From NCBI RefSeq assembly GCF_001667315.1, contig NZ_LZHT01000015.1, positions 62,001 to 126,000 of the forward strand: DNA of 64,000 bases, written 5' to 3'. The translations under genes were made by a program, and so were the position numbers. Below the pieces are notes generated by a model that did not search any database, was not told the DNA's origin, and worked only from the letters and a program-made list of their open reading frames with translations. This stretch comes from Mycobacterium sp. 852002-10029_SCH5224772 (lineage in GTDB: Bacteria > Actinomycetota > Actinomycetes > Mycobacteriales > Mycobacteriaceae). Numbering within the stretch: position 1 is the first letter of the stretch; the number at the start of each line of letters is the position of its first letter. Positions 61,019-64,000 of the stretch are shown one piece after another.

Positions 61019-63394
61019 ATGCGAGTTGACGGGCGGGACATCACCGTTTCCGGCAGCCTGCTGCAGCCACTGACCCGACGGACCAACGACATCCTGCGGC
61101 TGCTGTTGGCCGCACTGTTTTTGGCGTTGGTGATCACGGGTTCGGTGATCACCCGCCCGCAGTGGATAGCGCTGGAGAAATCCGTCTCGCAGATCGTCGG
61201 CGTCTTGTCGCCCACCCAATCCGATGTGGTGTACCTGGCCTACGGGTTGGCGATCGTGGCGCTGCCGTTCATGATCCTCATCGGCCTGATCGTCGCGGGG
61301 CAGTGGAAGCTGCTGGGCGCGTACGCGACCGCGGGGCTGAGCGCGATCGTCCTCTTGTCGATCAGCGGCACCGGCCTGGCGGCGCCCCGATGGCACTTCG
61401 ACGTCCACGACCGGCTCAGCACCCTGCCGGCACAGTTGCTCGACGACCCGAGATGGATCGGGATGCTGGCGGCGGTGCTGACGGTGTCGGGCCCCTGGCT
61501 GCCGGCGCGCTGGCGGCGCTGGTGGTGGGCGCTGCTGCTGGCCTTCGTGCCCATCCACCTGGTGATCAGCGCGATCGTTCCGGCGCGATCGCTGGTGGGC
61601 CTGGCGGTCGGGTGGGTCATCGGCGCGCTGGTGGTGCTGGTCGTCGGCACCCCCGCGCTCGAGGTCCCGCTGGACGCCGCGGTGCGCGCCATGGCCAAAG
61701 CAGGCTTCGTCGTCTCGCGGCTCACCGTGGTGCGGCCGGCCGGGCGCGGCCCGCTCATCCTTTCGGCCGACGGCGAAGATGCCGGCCACGCAGCGCTGAT
61801 CGAGTTGTACGGCCCGCATCAACGCAGCGGCGGCGCGCTGCGCCAGCTCTGGGGGAAGCTGAAGCTGCGCGACACCGAGACCGCTCCCCTGGTGACGTCC
61901 ATGCGCCGCGCGGTGGAGCACCGCGCCTTGATGGCGATCGCCATCGGTGACACCGGGCTGGCCAACACCGCGACGATCGCCCTCGCCCCCCTGGCCCGGG
62001 GATGGATGCTGCACTCGCACAAGCCTGCTCGCGGCACGTCCATCGACCGCTGCGCGACGACGACGCCCGTTCGCCGGCTGTGGGAATCGCTGCGGATCCT
62101 CAACGACCGTCAGATCGCCCACGGTGACCTGCGCAGTCAGCACATCACGGTCGACGACGGCGCGGTGTTGTTCGGCAGCTTCGGCAGCGCCGAGTACGGC
62201 GCGACCGACGCCCAGCTTCAGTCCGACATCGCGCAGCTGCTGGTGACGACGTCGGCGCTGTATGACCCGAAGTCGGCGGTGCGCGCGGCGATCGACGTGT
62301 TCGGCGCGGCCACCATCTTGTCCGCATCGCGTCGGCTCACCAAAGTCGCTCTGCCGCGGTTCATTCGGCGATCGGTGCCCGACGCCGGCACGGTCATCTC
62401 CGGGGCGCGCGCGGAGGTGAAGCGCCAAACCGGCGCCGATCAGATCAGACCGCAAACCATCACCCGGTTCACCCGCAGCCAGATGTTTCAGCTGGTGCTC
62501 TTCGGTGCGCTGGTCTATGTCGCGTATCCCTTCATCAGCACGGCGCCGACGTTCTTCTCCGAGCTGAAGTCGGCGAACTGGTCGTGGGCGGCGCTGGGCT
62601 TGCTGGTGTCGGCCCTGACCTACGTCGGTGCGGCCGCCGCGCTGTGGGCCTGCACGGATGGCACGGTGAACTTCTGGACGCTGTCAATTGCGCAGGTGGC
62701 CAATACTTTTGCGGCGACCACCACACCCGCAGGTGTCGGTGGGTTGGCGCTGTCCACCCGGTTTTTGCAGAAGAGCGGCCTGCCGGCGATGCGGGCCACC
62801 GCGGCGGTGGCGCTGCAGCAGTCGGTCCAGGTGATCGCGCATCTCGCGCTGCTGATCGTGTTCACCGCCGCCGCCGGCGCCTCGATGAATCTCTCGCACT
62901 TCGTGCCGAGTGCGACGTTGCTGTATCTGATCGCCGGTGTGGCGCTGGGCATCATCGGCACGTTCTTGTTCGTGCCCACGCTGCGCAGGTGGCTGGCCAC
63001 CGAGGTGCGCCCGAAGCTGAACGAGGTGATCAGCGATCTGGTGAAGCTCGCGCGCGAGCCCCGGCGGCTGGCCGTGATCCTGCTGGGGTGTGCGGGCACC
63101 ACGCTCGGTGCGGCGCTGGCGCTGTGGGCCAGCATCGAGGCTTTCGGCGGCGGGACGACGTTCGTCGCCGTCACCGTGGTCACGATGGTCGGCGGGACGC
63201 TGGCTTCGGCCGCCCCGACGCCGGGCGGCGTGGGCGCCGTCGAGGCGGCGCTGATCGGTGGCCTGGCCGCCTTCGGCGTGCCGGCCGCCATCGGTGTGCC
63301 GTCGGTGCTGCTGTACCGGATGCTGACCTGCTGGCTACCGGTGTTCGTCGGGTGGCCGGTGATGCGGTGGCTGACCACCAACGAGATGATCTGA
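61019..63394 (+). CDS. Flippase-like (UPF0104/LPG synthase TM) membrane protein with kinase-like domain, Rv0585c-like
   Basis: Protein of 791 residues with three parts. Residues about 25-210 hold several transmembrane segments. Residues about 230-430 resemble a protein/aminoglycoside-kinase fold: catalytic-loop-like AHGDLRSQHI has His368 and Asp370, but the DFG position reads FGSFG, so activity is doubtful. Residues about 480-790 are the lysylphosphatidylglycerol-synthase-type flippase domain (TTTPAGVGGLALSTRFLQKS; AAPTPGGVGAVEAALIGGLA). It is likely to move or regulate a lipid carrier in the inner membrane. Its length is close to M. tuberculosis Rv0585c. It is convergent with the GH92 gene. 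Confidence 0.88.
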   Translation: MRVDGRDITVSGSLLQPLTRRTNDILRLLLAALFLALVITGSVITRPQWIALEKSVSQIVGVLSPTQSDVVYLAYGLAIVALPFMILIGLIVAGQWKLLGAYATAGLSAIVLLSISGTGLAAPRWHFDVHDRLSTLPAQLLDDPRWIGMLAAVLTVSGPWLPARWRRWWWALLLAFVPIHLVISAIVPARSLVGLAVGWVIGALVVLVVGTPALEVPLDAAVRAMAKAGFVVSRLTVVRPAGRGPLILSADGEDAGHAALIELYGPHQRSGGALRQLWGKLKLRDTETAPLVTSMRRAVEHRALMAIAIGDTGLANTATIALAPLARGWMLHSHKPARGTSIDRCATTTPVRRLWESLRILNDRQIAHGDLRSQHITVDDGAVLFGSFGSAEYGATDAQLQSDIAQLLVTTSALYDPKSAVRAAIDVFGAATILSASRRLTKVALPRFIRRSVPDAGTVISGARAEVKRQTGADQIRPQTITRFTRSQMFQLVLFGALVYVAYPFISTAPTFFSELKSANWSWAALGLLVSALTYVGAAAALWACTDGTVNFWTLSIAQVANTFAATTTPAGVGGLALSTRFLQKSGLPAMRATAAVALQQSVQVIAHLALLIVFTAAAGASMNLSHFVPSATLLYLIAGVALGIIGTFLFVPTLRRWLATEVRPKLNEVISDLVKLAREPRRLAVILLGCAGTTLGAALALWASIEAFGGGTTFVAVTVVTMVGGTLASAAPTPGGVGAVEAALIGGLAAFGVPAAIGVPSVLLYRMLTCWLPVFVGWPVMRWLTTNEMI

Positions 63395-63403
63395 GCGGGC
63401 CGG

Positions 63404-64000
63404 CTAGGAGTTGGCGGATTCAGCCTGCGTGACCACGAGAACCGTTGACCTACGCACACTTTGGCCGACGGTAGTGGTCAAATACACCAGGTAGTAGTCC
63501 TCGGGCACCGACTGTGCCACCGCGATCGGGACCGAAACCTTGGCCGCCCCGTCCGTGGCGAACTGGCCGGACGTGGGTGTCACGGTGATCCCGGCGTCGG
63601 AGGAGGTGCCGGAGACCGAGTAGCCTCCGGCGTCGTCGATCATGCGCTGAGCGTCGAGGCTGACGGTTCCCGTGTGCCCGGGTGCGATCGTGACGACGGG
63701 TTGGGCGACGTTGACGGTCACCGTCGAACTGCCCTCCCCGAACGACGGTGGCGCATCCGATTCTGCTGTGCCCCAGCGCTTGTCGGGATAGGCGGCGAGC
63801 GAGAACGTCAGCGTGCCGCCGGTAGTGATGATCGACTCCGGCAGCGACGTGCGCTCGGTGGGACGGCCGTCGATCTTCAGGCCGCTGATGTATTTGAGGT
63901 GGTGCGGCGCGGACGCGCCGGGGGCGGAGATCCGCAAGGACTTGTCTGCCGGGAGCGCGATGTCGATACGATCGAAAAGCGGTGCGCCCACGGTGAGGAT
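63404..64000 (-). CDS. C-terminal part of a GH92-family alpha-1,2-mannosidase (Rv0584-like), 5' end beyond window
   Basis: The frame is open to the right edge; 198 C-terminal residues are visible. [20 protein letters not shown] is the conserved end of GH92 catalytic domains, followed by [20 protein letters not shown]. After that comes an extra beta-sandwich tail ([20 protein letters not shown] ... [13 protein letters not shown]) resembling a NEW3-like domain. GH92 enzymes are calcium-dependent exo-alpha-mannosidases. The catalytic residues and any signal peptide lie outside the window. Assignment rests on this tail and on synteny. Confidence 0.75.
   Translation of the reverse strand: MLTVGAPLFDRIDIALPADKSLRISAPGASAPHHLKYISGLKIDGRPTERTSLPESIITTGGTLTFSLAAYPDKRWGTAESDAPPSFGEGSSTVTVNVAQPVVTIAPGHTGTVSLDAQRMIDDAGGYSVSGTSSDAGITVTPTSGQFATDGAAKVSVPIAVAQSVPEDYYLVYLTTTVGQSVRRSTVLVVTQAESANS

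Overview
The window is a high-GC actinobacterial chromosome segment whose gene content and order match a slow-growing Mycobacterium. It carries rpoB/rpoC, mkl, rplJ/rplL, the rplA-rplK-nusG-secE-hadCBA-rpmG block, mycolic-acid methyltransferases, recCBD and a complete mce2 operon. The order is that of the M. tuberculosis Rv0584-Rv0668 region read on the opposite strand, with local losses and gains. Two points favour a Mycobacterium avium-complex-type organism: mkl lies directly beside rpoB, and mmaA1 and mmaA4 are present without an mmaA3. That placement is an inference. I see no insertion sequence, prophage, integrase, CRISPR array or rRNA gene.

Layout. 1-7.6 kb: RNA polymerase beta' (partial) and beta on the minus strand, with a candidate promoter and a leader of about 200 nt. 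7.7-11.2 kb: the ATPase Mkl, which energises Mce transporters, then a carotenoid oxygenase divergent from a TetR regulator with a palindrome between them. 11.2-12.6 kb: rplJ-rplL with a structured L10 leader and a good promoter, closed by a perfect 13-bp terminator. 12.6-18.8 kb: a DUF1772 membrane protein, then a coupled run of GH38 alpha-mannosidase, SurA-like protein and ROK sugar kinase. 18.8-25.8 kb (plus strand): DinB-like protein, UbiB-type kinase, lipG, mmaA1, mmaA4, and a DGPF/YCII protein next to an ECF42-type sigma factor. 25.8-31.0 kb (minus strand): ribosomal proteins L1 and L11, NusG, SecE, tRNA-Trp, the HadABC dehydratase, L33, tRNA-Met, tRNA-Thr and an orphan VapB-type antitoxin. 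31.1-36.4 kb (plus strand): a glyoxalase-II-like hydrolase, a Rv0633c-like membrane protein, echA3, and a molybdopterin oxidoreductase lacking its expected Fe-S cysteines with a translationally coupled His-rich partner. 36.5-39.3 kb (minus strand): patatin-like lipase, cyanase, methyltransferase and nitroreductase. 39.5-49.5 kb (plus strand): an mmaA2-like cyclopropane synthase, recC-recB-recD and a TVP38-family membrane protein. 49.5-59.9 kb (minus strand): mce2R-yrbE2A-yrbE2B-mce2ABCD-lprL-mce2F with a FadR-type operator. 60-64 kb: a TIGR00027-type methyltransferase, a large flippase/kinase-like fusion, and the C-terminal end of a GH92 mannosidase.

How the genes work together. Much of the window serves two themes. 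One is central gene expression: RNA polymerase, ribosomal proteins, NusG, SecE and tRNAs. The other is the mycobacterial envelope: HadABC elongates mycolic acids, MmaA proteins modify the meromycolate chain, and the Mce2 system with Mkl is expected to import lipids. The accessory parts most worth attention are the ECF42-DGPF pair, the Fe-S-less molybdoenzyme with its small partner, the cyanase-patatin pair, and the kinase-like/flippase fusion.
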